From assembly GCA_017448185.1 (NCBI GenBank), contig JAFSLX010000061.1, forward strand, positions 1 through 64,000: 64,000 nt of DNA, read 5' to 3'. The notes under the pieces are model-generated. The model saw nothing but the letters and a program-made list of their open reading frames with translations. It was not told where the DNA came from and ran no database searches. The position numbers and the translations under genes are program-made. This document shows positions 44,833 through 53,480 of this stretch, piece by piece (position 1 is the stretch's first letter; each line of letters starts with the position of its first letter). This DNA is from Bacteroidales bacterium. Its GTDB lineage: Bacteria > Bacteroidota > Bacteroidia > Bacteroidales > P3.

Positions 44833-44955
44833 CCCATTCCGAAGTACGCTATAAATCAATTGCTTTGGCGCATACTCCAAGTGCTATTGGAGCGTTGTCA
44901 ACATTTCCTAAAACAATAACGGCTGATTAAGAATTAAAACAAAGGAAAATTTTTT

Positions 44956-44985
44956 TTTGTAGAATGGTTTTTTTTTGTATCTTTG
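44956..44985 (+). promoter_or_regulatory. Promoter of the tryptophanase gene
   Basis: TTTG (44956-44959), an 18-base spacer and TATCTTTG (44978-44985). Transcription would start near 44991, leaving a leader of about 210 bases before the ATG. Confidence 0.85.
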
Positions 44986-44990
44986 CAGCC

Positions 44991-45200
44991 ACGAAATGAC
45001 ACGCTATAATCCAAATATGACGTTGCACAAGCTCTTCTTAAATATCAAGAAGAGAGATATTTGTTTTATTTAAACACAAAGAATTAAGAATAAGAATTTG
45101 CTTGGCAAACCTCTATTTCTTGATTCGAGAAAGCCCTTCGAGGCTTAGGATGAATTTTATATATAAAAAAAAACAAATAATAATTAAAACACACAATATT
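44991..45200 (+). promoter_or_regulatory. Long structured leader of the tryptophanase mRNA
   Basis: The leader contains a small open frame of 18 codons (45017-45073, starting MTLHKLFLN; no Trp codon). A perfect 8-bp hairpin, CTCTTCTT (45032-45039) with AAGAAGAG (45047-45054), lies inside that frame. An alternative pair, ATATC (45042-45046) with GATAT (45056-45060), overlaps it and cannot form at the same time. A T-rich stretch follows (45058-45071). A further small hairpin is AAGCC/GGCTT (45131-45146). Regulation by attenuation is possible but differs from the TnaC type, which needs a Trp codon. Confidence 0.5.
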
Positions 45201-46577
45201 ATGGAATTACCCTTTGCAGAAGCATGGAAAATCAAGATGGTTGAACCCATCAAAAAGAGCACACGTGAACAACGTGAAAAGTGGCTCAACGAGGCTCACC
45301 AAAACGTGTTTATGCTCAAGAGCGACTACGTCTACATCGACCTGCTGACCGACTCCGGCACCGGCGCCATGAGCGACCGCCAGTGGGCAGCCATGATGAT
45401 GGGCGACGAGAGCTACGGCGGTGCCCGTTCGTTCTACCACATGAAGGACACCATCACCGAGCTTACTGGCTTCGAGTATGTTATCCCCACCCATCAGGGC
45501 CGCGCAGCCGAGAACGTGCTGTTCAGCTACTTGGTGAAACCCGGCAACATCATCCCTGGCAACGCCCACTTCGACACCACCAAGGGCCACATTGAGAGCC
45601 GCAAGGCCTTCGCCATTGACGTCACCGTCAAGGAGGCTTACGACACCCAGCTTGAGGTTCCCTTCAAAGGAAATGTTGATTTGGAGAAACTCGAAAAAAT
45701 TCTGCAGGAGAACAAGGGCAACGTGCCCTTCATGGTGCTCACCGTCACCAACAACACCGTCGGCGGCCAGCCCGTCTCGATGCAGAACATCCGCGAGACC
45801 TGCGAGCTCTGTCACAAGTACGGTGTCCCCGTGAACGTGGACAGTGCCCGTTTCATCGAGAACGCCTACTTCATCAAGACCCGTGAGAAAGGCTACGAGA
45901 ACAAGACCCTTCGCGAAATCTGCAAAGAGATGTTCAGCTACGCCGACAGCATGACCATGAGCGCCAAGAAGGACGGCCTCGTGAACATGGGCGGCTTCAT
46001 CGCCACCAACAAGCAGGAATGGTACGAAGGTGCCAAGATGTTCTGCATCCCCTTCGAAGGCTTCCTCACCTACGGTGGTATGAACGGCCGCGATATGGAT
46101 GCTCTGGCCGTTGGTCTGAAGGAGAACATTGAGTTCGAAATGGTTGAGACCCGCATCAAACAGGTCCATTACCTCGCTGACAAACTTGACGAATATGGCA
46201 TCCCCTACCAGCGTCCCGCCGGTGGCCACGCCATCTTCGTCGATGCCGACAAGGTGCTGACCAATATCCCGAAAGAAGAGTTCCCTGCTCAAACCCTAAC
46301 TTGCGAACTCTACCTCGAGGCCGGTATCCGTGCCTGCGAAATCGGTTACGTCCTTGCCGACCGTGACCCCGTGACCCGCGAGAACCGCTTCGGTGGCAAC
46401 GACTTCGTGCGCCTCTGCATCCCGCGCCGCGTCTATACCAACAACCACATGGACGTTATCGCCGCTGCCCTGAAGAACGTCTACGACCGTCGCGACACCA
46501 TCAAACGCGGTCTTGAAATCACTTGGGAGGCCGAGCTGATGCGCCACTTCACCTGCCAATTCAAGCGTCTCGGTTAA
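45201..46577 (+). CDS. tnaA: Tryptophanase
   Basis: A PLP-dependent beta-eliminating lyase that splits L-tryptophan into indole, pyruvate and ammonia. The 458-residue length is typical. Motifs: YIDLLTDSGTGAMSD, MGDESYGGARSFY, PTHQGRAAEN and MTMSAKKDG, where the second Lys (about residue 257) should bind PLP. Tyrosine phenol-lyase is the close alternative. Two positions favour tryptophanase: Asp in AHFDTTKGH (Thr in tyrosine phenol-lyase) and Ile in ACEIGYV (Arg in the phenol-lyase, where it binds the phenol ring). The ATG at 45201 was chosen; an in-frame ATG at 45150 would add 17 Lys/Ile-rich residues unlike the family. It has its own promoter and a strong terminator. No tryptophan permease gene is adjacent. 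Confidence 0.92.
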   Translation: MELPFAEAWKIKMVEPIKKSTREQREKWLNEAHQNVFMLKSDYVYIDLLTDSGTGAMSDRQWAAMMMGDESYGGARSFYHMKDTITELTGFEYVIPTHQGRAAENVLFSYLVKPGNIIPGNAHFDTTKGHIESRKAFAIDVTVKEAYDTQLEVPFKGNVDLEKLEKILQENKGNVPFMVLTVTNNTVGGQPVSMQNIRETCELCHKYGVPVNVDSARFIENAYFIKTREKGYENKTLREICKEMFSYADSMTMSAKKDGLVNMGGFIATNKQEWYEGAKMFCIPFEGFLTYGGMNGRDMDALAVGLKENIEFEMVETRIKQVHYLADKLDEYGIPYQRPAGGHAIFVDADKVLTNIPKEEFPAQTLTCELYLEAGIRACEIGYVLADRDPVTRENRFGGNDFVRLCIPRRVYTNNHMDVIAAALKNVYDRRDTIKRGLEITWEAELMRHFTCQFKRLG

Positions 46578-46600
46578 TCGACGCATACTCAATTACAAAC

Positions 46601-46643
46601 AACGGCACAGACCACAAAAAGGTTTGTGCCGTTAGTTTTTTTC
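46601..46643 (+). terminator. Rho-independent terminator of tnaA
   Basis: AACGGCACAgACC (46601-46613) pairs with GGTtTGTGCCGTT (46621-46633) with one internal mismatch across a 7-base A-rich loop, followed by AG and a T-run (46636-46642). Confidence 0.9.
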
Positions 46644-46674
46644 TTTGTCAATTCAAAAAAAAAACGTAACTTTG
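46644..46674 (+). promoter_or_regulatory. Promoter of the xerC-hpf-pgm transcript
   Basis: TTTG (46644-46647), a 19-base spacer and TAACTTTG (46667-46674) match the consensus. The end of the -7 box is only five bases from the ATG at 46680, so the mRNA would be leaderless or nearly so. Confidence 0.8.
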
Positions 46675-46679
46675 CATCG

Positions 46680-47582
46680 ATGAAAATCGAAGATGCCATA
46701 GCACGGTTTGTCGACTATATAGCTTTTGAGCGACGCATGGCAAAAGGGACGGTAAAAAACTACACCGCCGACCTGCACGACCTTGCACTGCTGGCGGCAA
46801 AATATGGCATCAACGATGTGGAAGAAGTTGATTCTAAGCTGATACGTGAATGGCAGATGCAGCACATGGACTGTGGCGAAAAGCCAGGAACAGTAAAACG
46901 CCGTATCGCATCGGTAAGCAGTTGGATACACTATCTGCAGCGCATTGGCATCATTGACAGCGACATCATGGCTAAAGTCACAGTCCCCAAACAGCCAAAA
47001 CACCTGCCCGTTTTCTTCAAAGAAAGTGAAACAGAGCACCTGTATGACGAAGGTCTGTTCGGCAATGATTTTCAAGGACGGCAGGATAGGCTGATGCTTC
47101 GTATGCTGTATGAAACTGGCATCCGTCGGTCGGAACTGGCTGGGTTGAAAGAACAATCGGCCGACCTCGGAGCCCTGACACTGAAAGTGCTCGGCAAACG
47201 CAACAAAGAACGCATAATACCAATAGAAATAGAGTTGGCACACAATATTTCGGAGCATATTGCGTTAAAGAGGGAGACGATGGGAGAATGCGAGTGGATG
47301 TTCGTCAACCGGAAAGGACAGCAAATTTCGACAGACCAAGTGTATCAACGGGTTAGAAAATACATGTCACAATTGTCAAACGCCGACCGCATCAGTCCTC
47401 ACGTGTTCCGACACAGTTTTGCCACCCACATTTTGAAGGAAGGTGGTGATTTGAGGGCGATACAGGAACTGCTGGGACACGAGAGTCTGTCAACAACAGA
47501 GATTTATACCCACGTGACGCGCGAACACCTGAAAGAGGTGTACCTCACCGCCCATCCGCGAGGAAAGAGAAACAATAAATAA
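46680..47582 (+). CDS. xerC: Tyrosine recombinase XerC/XerD-like
   Basis: A 300-residue site-specific recombinase of the Xer type, normally resolving chromosome dimers at dif during division. The N-terminal core-binding domain ([23 protein letters not shown]) and C-terminal catalytic domain are complete. The catalytic set is visible: Arg in ETGIRRSEL, Lys in [18 protein letters not shown] (His and Arg), LLGHESLS (His) and the nucleophile Tyr in TTEIYTHV. The ATG at 46680 lies just after the promoter, so longer readings from upstream TTG codons are excluded. Its place directly before hpf is a known Bacteroidota arrangement and argues for the housekeeping Xer rather than a mobile-element integrase. 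Confidence 0.88.
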   Translation: MKIEDAIARFVDYIAFERRMAKGTVKNYTADLHDLALLAAKYGINDVEEVDSKLIREWQMQHMDCGEKPGTVKRRIASVSSWIHYLQRIGIIDSDIMAKVTVPKQPKHLPVFFKESETEHLYDEGLFGNDFQGRQDRLMLRMLYETGIRRSELAGLKEQSADLGALTLKVLGKRNKERIIPIEIELAHNISEHIALKRETMGECEWMFVNRKGQQISTDQVYQRVRKYMSQLSNADRISPHVFRHSFATHILKEGGDLRAIQELLGHESLSTTEIYTHVTREHLKEVYLTAHPRGKRNNK

Positions 47583-47595
47583 CCATTTTAATAAA

Positions 47596-47602
47596 AAGGA
47601 GG
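47596..47602 (+). promoter_or_regulatory. Strong Shine-Dalgarno site before hpf
   Basis: AAGGAGG lies five bases before the ATG at 47608. It is a near-perfect match to the anti-SD sequence. Such sites are rare in Bacteroidota, whose ribosomes mostly do not use SD pairing. Confidence 0.8.
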
Positions 47603-47607
47603 ATACT

Positions 47608-47895
47608 ATGAACACAATCATCAACACGGCCAAATTCAAAGCCGATGAGAAACTTGAGAAATTCATCCACGACAAAGTCGCCAAACTCGACCGCATGATC
47701 GACAACGCAACCAAGTGTGAAGTGTTCTTGAAAATAGACAAGCCCGAAAGTGACAACAACAAAATTGCCGAAATACAGCTTGCCCTGCCGGGGCAAACCC
47801 TCTTCAACTCGAAACAGGCCAACACCTTCGAGGAGGCTGTCTCCGACTGCGTTGATGCCATGAAAGTGCAGATTGAAAAATACAAAAACGCTTAA
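47608..47895 (+). CDS. hpf: Ribosome hibernation-promoting factor, short form
   Basis: A 95-residue HPF/RaiA-family protein that binds the decoding centre of the 30S subunit and silences ribosomes in slow growth. The sequence shows the beta-alpha-beta-beta-beta-alpha pattern: IINTAKFKADEKLEKFIHDKVAKL, KCEVFLKI, NKIAEIQLALPG, then NTFEEAVSDCVDAMKVQIEKYK. It lacks the C-terminal dimerisation domain of long HPF. It starts 25 bases after xerC and ends one base before the mutase gene. The strong SD site is unusual and may tie its translation to ribosome state. Confidence 0.88.
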   Translation: MNTIINTAKFKADEKLEKFIHDKVAKLDRMIDNATKCEVFLKIDKPESDNNKIAEIQLALPGQTLFNSKQANTFEEAVSDCVDAMKVQIEKYKNA

Positions 47896-47896
47896 T

Positions 47897-49648
47897 ATGG
47901 ACCTCACAAAACTGAGTATTGATGAGAGTGCACGGCAGAACGCCCAGGCATGGCTCGACGGACAGTACGATGAGGCTACCAAACAGGCCATACGTGATAT
48001 GGCCGAAAGCAACCCTGCCGAACTGAACGAAAGTTTCTATCGCCATTTGGAGTTTGGCACCGGTGGTCTGCGTGGCATCATGGGTGTAGGCACCAACCGC
48101 ATGAATAAATACACGGTGGCTATGGCTACACAAGGATTGGCCAACTATGTGAAAAATGTCAATCCTAATGAGAAAGAACTACGCGCCGCCGTGAGTCATG
48201 ACAGCCGCAACCACAGTCGCGAGTTTGCCGAAATCACCGCCAACGTGCTTGCAGCCAACGGCTACAAGGTCTACCTGTTCGACGGTATGCGCCCCACCCC
48301 GGAACTGAGTTTCGCCGTACGCCACTTCAAATGCCACACAGGCGTGATGGTCACCGCTTCGCATAATCCGAAAGAATACAACGGTTATAAGGCTTATTGG
48401 AGCGACGGTTGCCAGTTGACAGCTCCGCACGATACAGCTGTCATTGACGAGGTACTGAAAATCAAGTCGGTGTCCGACGTCAAAATGAGCGGTGGAGAAC
48501 AGAACATCACCATCATCGGTGAAGAACTTGACAAGATATACCTCGAACGCGTGGAAAAGAACTCGCTGAACCCAGAGGTCATCAAGAAACACCACGATGT
48601 GAAGATCGTGTATACTCCATTGCACGGCACCGGAATCACGCTCATTCCTCGCATGCTGAAACAGTTGGGTTTCACCAACGTAAATGTAGTCGAGGCCCAA
48701 GCCATACCTGACGGCAACTTCCCCACCACCCCAAGTCCGAACCCAGAAGAGAAAGCTGCCATGAAAATGGCCGTCGACTTAGCCAAACAGATTGATGCCG
48801 ACATCGTCTTTGCCTCCGACCCCGACGCCGACCGCGTGGGTGTGGCAGTGAAACGCCCCGACGGCGAGTGGATGCTGCTCAATGGCAACCAGACCATGAG
48901 CGTGCTGATTTACTATATCGTAAAACAGTGGCAAGAGAAGCATCTGCTCACGGGCAACGAGTTCATGGTGAAGACCATTGTCACCAGCGAGTTACCTGCC
49001 GATATTGCTACCCGTGCCGGCATCAAGATTTACGACGTACTCACTGGTTTCAAATTCATCGGTGCCAAGATTAAAGAACTCGAAGGTATTGAGACTTTCA
49101 TCGCCGGTGGCGAGGAGAGTTACGGTTACATGATTGGTGACTTTGTACGCGACAAAGACGCCGTGGCCGCCTGCTCTATGATTGCCGAGATTGCTGCTTG
49201 GGCGCTCGAACAAGGTAAGACCTTCTTCGATGTACTGGTCGACATCTACAAGGGTTACGGTTTCTACAAAGAAGGCTTGGTCAGTGTGGTGCGCAAAGGC
49301 AAGAGTGGTGCCGAAGAAATTCAGCAGATGATGAAAGACTACCGTGCCAATCCTCCTGCCGAAATCGACGGAGAAAAAGTGGTCTGCATCAAAGATTACC
49401 AAACGCACGAAAGTAAAGATTTGGTCAGTGGCAAGGTAACTCCAATTGACCTGCCTAAGAGCAACGTACTGCAATTCTTCACTGACAAGGGCAACAAGAT
49501 TACGGTTCGCCCCAGCGGCACCGAGCCGAAAATCAAATTCTACTTCGGTGTGAAAGGTGAGTTATGCTGCAAAGACTGCTTCGACAAGACCAACGAAGCC
49601 CTCGATGCCAAAATCGAAAGTATCAAGAGAAGCATGAATCTAGTCTAA
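47897..49648 (+). CDS. Phosphoglucomutase/phosphomannomutase family protein
   Basis: An alpha-D-phosphohexomutase of 583 residues that moves phosphate between C6 and C1 of hexoses, feeding glycan and nucleotide-sugar synthesis. Key sites: the phosphoserine loop TASHNPKEYNGYK, the Mg-binding DPDADRVGV, the sugar-binding GGEESYGYM and the C-terminal phosphate-binding RPSGTEPKIKFY. The length fits the Bacteroidota 'phospho-sugar mutase' group, which is longer than the classic bacterial PMM/PGM. Substrate preference (glucose, mannose or both) cannot be read from the sequence. The ATG at 47897 follows the hpf stop by one base, so the two genes are co-transcribed. Confidence 0.9.
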   Translation: MDLTKLSIDESARQNAQAWLDGQYDEATKQAIRDMAESNPAELNESFYRHLEFGTGGLRGIMGVGTNRMNKYTVAMATQGLANYVKNVNPNEKELRAAVSHDSRNHSREFAEITANVLAANGYKVYLFDGMRPTPELSFAVRHFKCHTGVMVTASHNPKEYNGYKAYWSDGCQLTAPHDTAVIDEVLKIKSVSDVKMSGGEQNITIIGEELDKIYLERVEKNSLNPEVIKKHHDVKIVYTPLHGTGITLIPRMLKQLGFTNVNVVEAQAIPDGNFPTTPSPNPEEKAAMKMAVDLAKQIDADIVFASDPDADRVGVAVKRPDGEWMLLNGNQTMSVLIYYIVKQWQEKHLLTGNEFMVKTIVTSELPADIATRAGIKIYDVLTGFKFIGAKIKELEGIETFIAGGEESYGYMIGDFVRDKDAVAACSMIAEIAAWALEQGKTFFDVLVDIYKGYGFYKEGLVSVVRKGKSGAEEIQQMMKDYRANPPAEIDGEKVVCIKDYQTHESKDLVSGKVTPIDLPKSNVLQFFTDKGNKITVRPSGTEPKIKFYFGVKGELCCKDCFDKTNEALDAKIESIKRSMNLV

Positions 49649-49670
49649 AAGATTCAAACGTAACTATTTT

Positions 49671-49702
49671 GCACGGTGGTACAATATTTTGTATCGCCGT
49701 GC
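49671..49702. other. 14-bp hairpin between the mutase and membrane-protein genes
   Basis: GCACGGTGGTACAA (49671-49684) folds onto 49689-49702 with only two G-U wobbles and a four-base TATT loop. No T-run follows. It could be a transcript-stability element or a factor-dependent terminator; no function is shown. Confidence 0.6.
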
Positions 49703-49734
49703 GTTGTAATAACATATTCTCAACACCTAACATC

Positions 49735-50004
49735 ATGAAGAATCTTGGATGGCAAATGTTCTTTGCCTTATTGTTGGCCGATATTATTGGCGTTATTATG
49801 CTAAAACTGGCCGTTACATTGAAAATCATATTGATTGTATGCAGCATTGTATTCGTTATTCTTGCTGTTATTATGTTCTTTGGACATAACGCCAAAGAAC
49901 GCATCAAGAAACGCGAAGCCGAGGCGACAGCCAAGATTGCAGAACTTCAAGACCAAGTGGAAGAGGTGCTTCGCAAGAAAGACAACAATGGAACTACCCT
50001 CTAA
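49735..50004 (+). CDS. Small membrane protein with coiled-coil tail (89 aa)
   Basis: An 89-residue protein with two adjacent hydrophobic segments (about residues 6-26, GWQMFFALLLADIIGVIMLK, and 28-48) and a highly charged helix after them (NAKERIKKREAEATAKIAELQDQVEEVLRKK in outline), which should form a cytoplasmic coiled coil. I recognise no family. Its 3' end overlaps the start of recR by 17 bases, so the two are probably coupled. The start at 49735 was chosen because it opens the first membrane segment. Function unknown. Confidence 0.65.
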   Translation: MKNLGWQMFFALLLADIIGVIMLKLAVTLKIILIVCSIVFVILAVIMFFGHNAKERIKKREAEATAKIAELQDQVEEVLRKKDNNGTTL

Positions 50005-50602
50005 GATACTGCAAGATGCCGTTGACCAACTTGCCACTCTTCCCGGTGTAGGCAAGCGTTCGGCATTGCGCTACGCCTTACATCTTCTTGAAGAGGAAGA
50101 ATCGGCCGTCCGTGACCTGAGCGAGGCAATATTAAAACTAAAGACCGACTTGCACCATTGTCGCTATTGCCATAACATAAGCGACACGGAAGTATGTCCC
50201 ATTTGCGCCAATGAAAAACGGCAAAAAAACATCATTTGTGTGGTGGAGAACGTGCAGGATGTGATGGCCATAGAAAAAACCCAACAATACCGAGGGCTAT
50301 ATCATGTTTTGGGTGGTGTAATCTCACCAATCGACGGTATTGGTGTACACGACCTCGAGATAAATTCGCTCATCAATCGTGTTCAAAGCGGCGACCCCGC
50401 ACCCGTCGAAGAAGTTATCCTTGCCCTACCGACCACAATGGAGGGAGACACAACCAATTATTATATCAACAAGCAGTTGCTGCCATTTAATATTAAGATA
50501 ACCACTTTAGCCCGAGGCGTGGCCATTGGTGATAACCTTGAATATGCCGACGAAATCACCCTCGGCCGCAGCATTGTCGGAAGAATACCATTTGAAGGAT
50601 GA
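49988..50602 (+). CDS. recR: Recombination protein RecR
   Basis: A 204-residue DNA-binding protein of the RecFOR pathway that helps load RecA at single-strand gaps. It shows the N-terminal helix-hairpin-helix (LATLPGVGKRSALRYALHLL), the four-Cys zinc motif (CRYCHN then CPIC), the Toprim domain (IICVVENVQDVMAIEKT) and a C-terminal Walker-B-like stretch (VEEVILALPTTMEGDTT). The length matches the family. It overlaps the preceding small membrane protein gene by 17 bases and the next lipoprotein gene by four bases (ATGA). Confidence 0.95.
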   Translation: MELPSKILQDAVDQLATLPGVGKRSALRYALHLLEEEESAVRDLSEAILKLKTDLHHCRYCHNISDTEVCPICANEKRQKNIICVVENVQDVMAIEKTQQYRGLYHVLGGVISPIDGIGVHDLEINSLINRVQSGDPAPVEEVILALPTTMEGDTTNYYINKQLLPFNIKITTLARGVAIGDNLEYADEITLGRSIVGRIPFEG

Positions 50603-51726
50603 AAAAAACACTTATTGTCTTGACCATTTTTGCCCTAATAGGCTGTGGAAATCAGAGCAATCAGAATATTCAAAAAAAACAAAACGCACAAACCAGTCAA
50701 AAGCAATACACTCTCGACGAGGATATCGGCATGATGCTACTTATTGGATTCCGAGGAATTGCAATTGACAGCACACACCATATCTGGCGTGATATCTGCG
50801 ACTACCATGTCGGCAGCGTCATTCTGTTCGACTACGACGCTCCTACTGGCACTCGTGGCCGCAATATCAAGAATCCCATCCAATTAAAACAACTCTGCCA
50901 ACAACTACATGGCCTCTCTCCCACCCTGCTTATCGGCATCGACCAAGAAGGGGGCTATGTGAGCCGTCTTAGCACCCGTTACGGATTTCCTTATATCATC
51001 TCAGTTCAACATAGCGCCAATTTGGGCGATGATACAGTACGCCACTATGCCCACCTTACTGCCGACATGTTACACGGCCTCGGTATCAATCTCAACTTTG
51101 CCCCAGTAGCCGATGTGAACGTCAATCCTCAATGTCCCGTCATTGGTGGACTTGAGCGTAGTTTTTCTGCCGACGAAAAACGCGTATCACAATTATGCCG
51201 GATATGGATTGATGAGCAACAGCAACAGGATATTATCAGTTGCATGAAGCACTTCCCCGGTCATGGCAGTGCCCGCGGCGATACACATAAGGGTTTGGTC
51301 GATGTAAGCGATACATGGCAGAAGCGAGAATTGGAACCTTACCGCAACCTGCCAACAGAAGGCATAATGGTGATGACAGCCCACGTTGTCAATCGCCGAC
51401 TCGATCCCTCAGGCCTTCCGGCTTCACTTTCACCCAAGATTACATCTTTGTTACGCGATACACTGGGATTCAACGGTGTAATTGTCACCGATGACCTTGC
51501 CATGGGTGCCATTGCCAACCACTATACTCTCGAACAGACCATCCGTATGGCCATCGAAGCAGGTGCCGATATGCTCTGTCTTAGCAACAACGGTGCTGGA
51601 GGCTATAATGCAGATATTGTGCCAATGGCAGTAAAGATTATTAGAAAACTGGTTGACGAGGGAACAATTAGTCCCGATCGCATCCACCAATCTGCCATGC
51701 GCATCCGCCATTTGCAGACGAAATAA
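50599..51726 (+). CDS. GH3 beta-N-acetylhexosaminidase-like lipoprotein
   Basis: A 375-residue glycoside hydrolase family 3 enzyme, probably releasing N-acetylglucosamine from peptidoglycan fragments or chitobiose. The N-terminus is a lipoprotein signal (LIGC lipobox, Cys16). The single (alpha/beta)8 domain includes LLIGIDQEGGYVSRL, LNFAPVADVN, the NagZ-type acid/base loop KHFPGHGSARGDTHKG (Asp-His pair) and the nucleophile Asp in VIVTDDLAMGAI. NagZ in E. coli is cytoplasmic, but lipid-anchored exported forms are known in Bacteroidota. The ATG overlaps the recR stop, so the two are co-translated although not clearly linked in function. Confidence 0.88.
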   Translation: MKKTLIVLTIFALIGCGNQSNQNIQKKQNAQTSQKQYTLDEDIGMMLLIGFRGIAIDSTHHIWRDICDYHVGSVILFDYDAPTGTRGRNIKNPIQLKQLCQQLHGLSPTLLIGIDQEGGYVSRLSTRYGFPYIISVQHSANLGDDTVRHYAHLTADMLHGLGINLNFAPVADVNVNPQCPVIGGLERSFSADEKRVSQLCRIWIDEQQQQDIISCMKHFPGHGSARGDTHKGLVDVSDTWQKRELEPYRNLPTEGIMVMTAHVVNRRLDPSGLPASLSPKITSLLRDTLGFNGVIVTDDLAMGAIANHYTLEQTIRMAIEAGADMLCLSNNGAGGYNADIVPMAVKIIRKLVDEGTISPDRIHQSAMRIRHLQTK

Positions 51727-51756
51727 AATGAACCGCTTATAATCAATTATTTTTAC

Positions 51757-51764
51757 TATCTTTG
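51757..51764 (+). promoter_or_regulatory. -7 box of ribBA
   Basis: TATCTTTG lies 30 bases before the ribBA ATG. No TTTG -33 element is seen at the usual distance. Confidence 0.6.
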
Positions 51765-51793
51765 CATCAGAAAAAAAAGATAGAAATTATACT

Positions 51794-53005
51794 ATGGATT
51801 TCAAACTCAATACTATAGAAGAAGCTATCGAGGATTTTCGCAATGGCAGGTTTGTTATTGTGGTCGACGATGAGGACCGTGAGAATGAAGGAGACTTCAT
51901 CATGGCTGCCGAAAAAATAACACCCGAACATGTCAACTTTATGCTGAAAAACGGCCGTGGAGTACTGTGTGCTCCCATTACAGAAGACCGCTGCCATGAA
52001 TTGAACCTCGACATGCAAGTACACGACAACACGTCGCTGCTCGGTACTCCGTTCACTGTTACTGTTGACAATCTGGAGGACGGTTGCACAACGGGGGTCT
52101 CGATGCACGACCGAGCCAGTACCATCCGTGCCCTGGCCGACCCTAATACAAAAGCTAACCAGTTAGGCCGGCCAGGCCATATTAACCCGTTGCGTGCCCG
52201 AAACGGTGGTGTGTTGGTACGTGCCGGCCACACCGAGGCAGCTGTCGATTTAGCCCGGCTGGCTGGATTGTATCCTGCCGGTGCCTTGATTGAAATTATA
52301 AACGACGATGGCACCATGGCCCGTATGCCCCAGTTGCAAGAGGTGGCAAAAAAATATGGAATGAAAATCATTACCATCAAAGACTTGATTGCATACCGCA
52401 TATCACACGAGACTTTGATTCGCAAAGAGGAAGAAGTATTTCTACCCACACAGTGGGGTAACTTCCAACTGATTGCCTACACCCAACTTGACAACGGCAA
52501 CACCCACATGGTACTGAAAAAGGGTGAGTGGAAAGAGGGAGAACCCGTACTGGTACGTGTACATTCAAGCTGTGCTACAGGCGACATCTTTGGCAGCTGC
52601 AAATGCGATTGTGGCGACCAGCTACACCGTGCCATGCAGTTGATTGAAAAAGAAGGCAAAGGACTGATTGCCTATATGAGTCAGGAAGGGCGCGGCATAG
52701 GCTTGGTCAACAAACTGAAAGCATACCACCTGCAAGAACAAGGCTTTGACACCGTCGATGCCAACCTGAAACTTGGTTTCAAAGCCGACGAACGTGATTA
52801 CGGTATCGGTGCACAGATTCTGCGCGACCAAAAAGTCACCAAAATGCGTCTGATTACCAACAACCCCGTGAAACGCACAGGATTGGAGGGCTACGGACTG
52901 GAGGTAACTGAAATTGTGCCCATTGTTGTCGAACCCAATAAGTACAACGAGCGGTACCTGAAGACAAAACAGGACCGAATGGGTCACGAACTGCACATGA
53001 AATAG
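51794..53005 (+). CDS. ribBA: 3,4-dihydroxy-2-butanone-4-phosphate synthase / GTP cyclohydrolase II
   Basis: A bifunctional riboflavin-synthesis enzyme of 403 residues. The N-terminal RibB half (about 1-200) makes dihydroxybutanone phosphate from ribulose 5-phosphate and shows [21 protein letters not shown] and [11 protein letters not shown]. The C-terminal RibA half opens the GTP ring and shows the zinc-binding Cys cluster ([17 protein letters not shown]), the active-site [10 protein letters not shown] and [14 protein letters not shown]. Both halves look complete. No other rib genes are adjacent. No FMN-riboswitch-like sequence fits in the 67-base gap upstream. Confidence 0.95.
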   Translation: MDFKLNTIEEAIEDFRNGRFVIVVDDEDRENEGDFIMAAEKITPEHVNFMLKNGRGVLCAPITEDRCHELNLDMQVHDNTSLLGTPFTVTVDNLEDGCTTGVSMHDRASTIRALADPNTKANQLGRPGHINPLRARNGGVLVRAGHTEAAVDLARLAGLYPAGALIEIINDDGTMARMPQLQEVAKKYGMKIITIKDLIAYRISHETLIRKEEEVFLPTQWGNFQLIAYTQLDNGNTHMVLKKGEWKEGEPVLVRVHSSCATGDIFGSCKCDCGDQLHRAMQLIEKEGKGLIAYMSQEGRGIGLVNKLKAYHLQEQGFDTVDANLKLGFKADERDYGIGAQILRDQKVTKMRLITNNPVKRTGLEGYGLEVTEIVPIVVEPNKYNERYLKTKQDRMGHELHMK

Positions 53006-53037
53006 CATAATTACAACAAATAATACAAACGACAGAA

Positions 53038-53460
53038 ATGGATCTGACAAACATCTTAGTGATTTCCGGCAAACCGGATTTGAGCGAACTGGTATCCCAG
53101 ACTAAAGGCGGTGCCATTGTAAAAAACCTTGTATCGGGACAAAAATACCCCGTGTTCAAAAACGACCGCATCAGCTCGCTTGGCGAGATTAGAATATTCA
53201 CCGAAACCGATGAACGTCCGCTCGACGAAGTGATGGAAGCCATCTATAAACACTTGCAGGCACAACCTACAGCCTTTGATCCCAAAAAGGCCGACAGCAA
53301 AGAGATGTTCGACCTGTTGGCCGCAGCATTGCCCGACTACGATCGTGAGCGTGTTCATGCCTCCGATGCAAAAAAACTCTTCTGCTGGTACAACATCTTG
53401 CTTAAGGCCGACAAATTCAATGTCGAGTCAGAAGAGGCAGAGGAGAAAAAAGACGAATAA
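53038..53460 (+). CDS. DUF5606 domain protein
   Basis: A 140-residue cytoplasmic protein conserved in Bacteroidota. The N-terminal part MDLTNILVISGKPDLSELV, followed by GGAIVKNLVSGQKYPVF and an SSLGEIRIFTETDERPL stretch, matches the DUF5606 pattern as I know it and reads as a small beta-barrel fold. The C-terminal part is helical and acidic (EEAEEKKDE). It lies 32 bases after ribBA and 20 bases before a lipoprotein gene. No function is established. Confidence 0.8.
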   Translation: MDLTNILVISGKPDLSELVSQTKGGAIVKNLVSGQKYPVFKNDRISSLGEIRIFTETDERPLDEVMEAIYKHLQAQPTAFDPKKADSKEMFDLLAAALPDYDRERVHASDAKKLFCWYNILLKADKFNVESEEAEEKKDE

Positions 53461-53480
53461 TCATTAACAAACAATGGTAT

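Noticed and set aside
44875..44892. Hairpin CTCCAA/TTGGAG as terminator of the amidase-pyrF operon
   Set aside because: The stem is only 6 bp and no T-run follows, so the evidence is too weak to list as a terminator.
45102..45200. Longer tryptophanase starting upstream of 45201
   Set aside because: The extra residues are Lys/Ile-rich, lie in the structured leader and are not found in the family.
45201..46577. Tyrosine phenol-lyase instead of tryptophanase
   Set aside because: The residue that binds the phenol ring (Arg) is Ile here, and the Asp in AHFDTTKGH is of tryptophanase type.
46680..47582. The tyrosine recombinase as a mobile-element integrase
   Set aside because: It sits beside hpf in a housekeeping operon, has Xer length, and no att-like direct repeats or cargo genes flank it.
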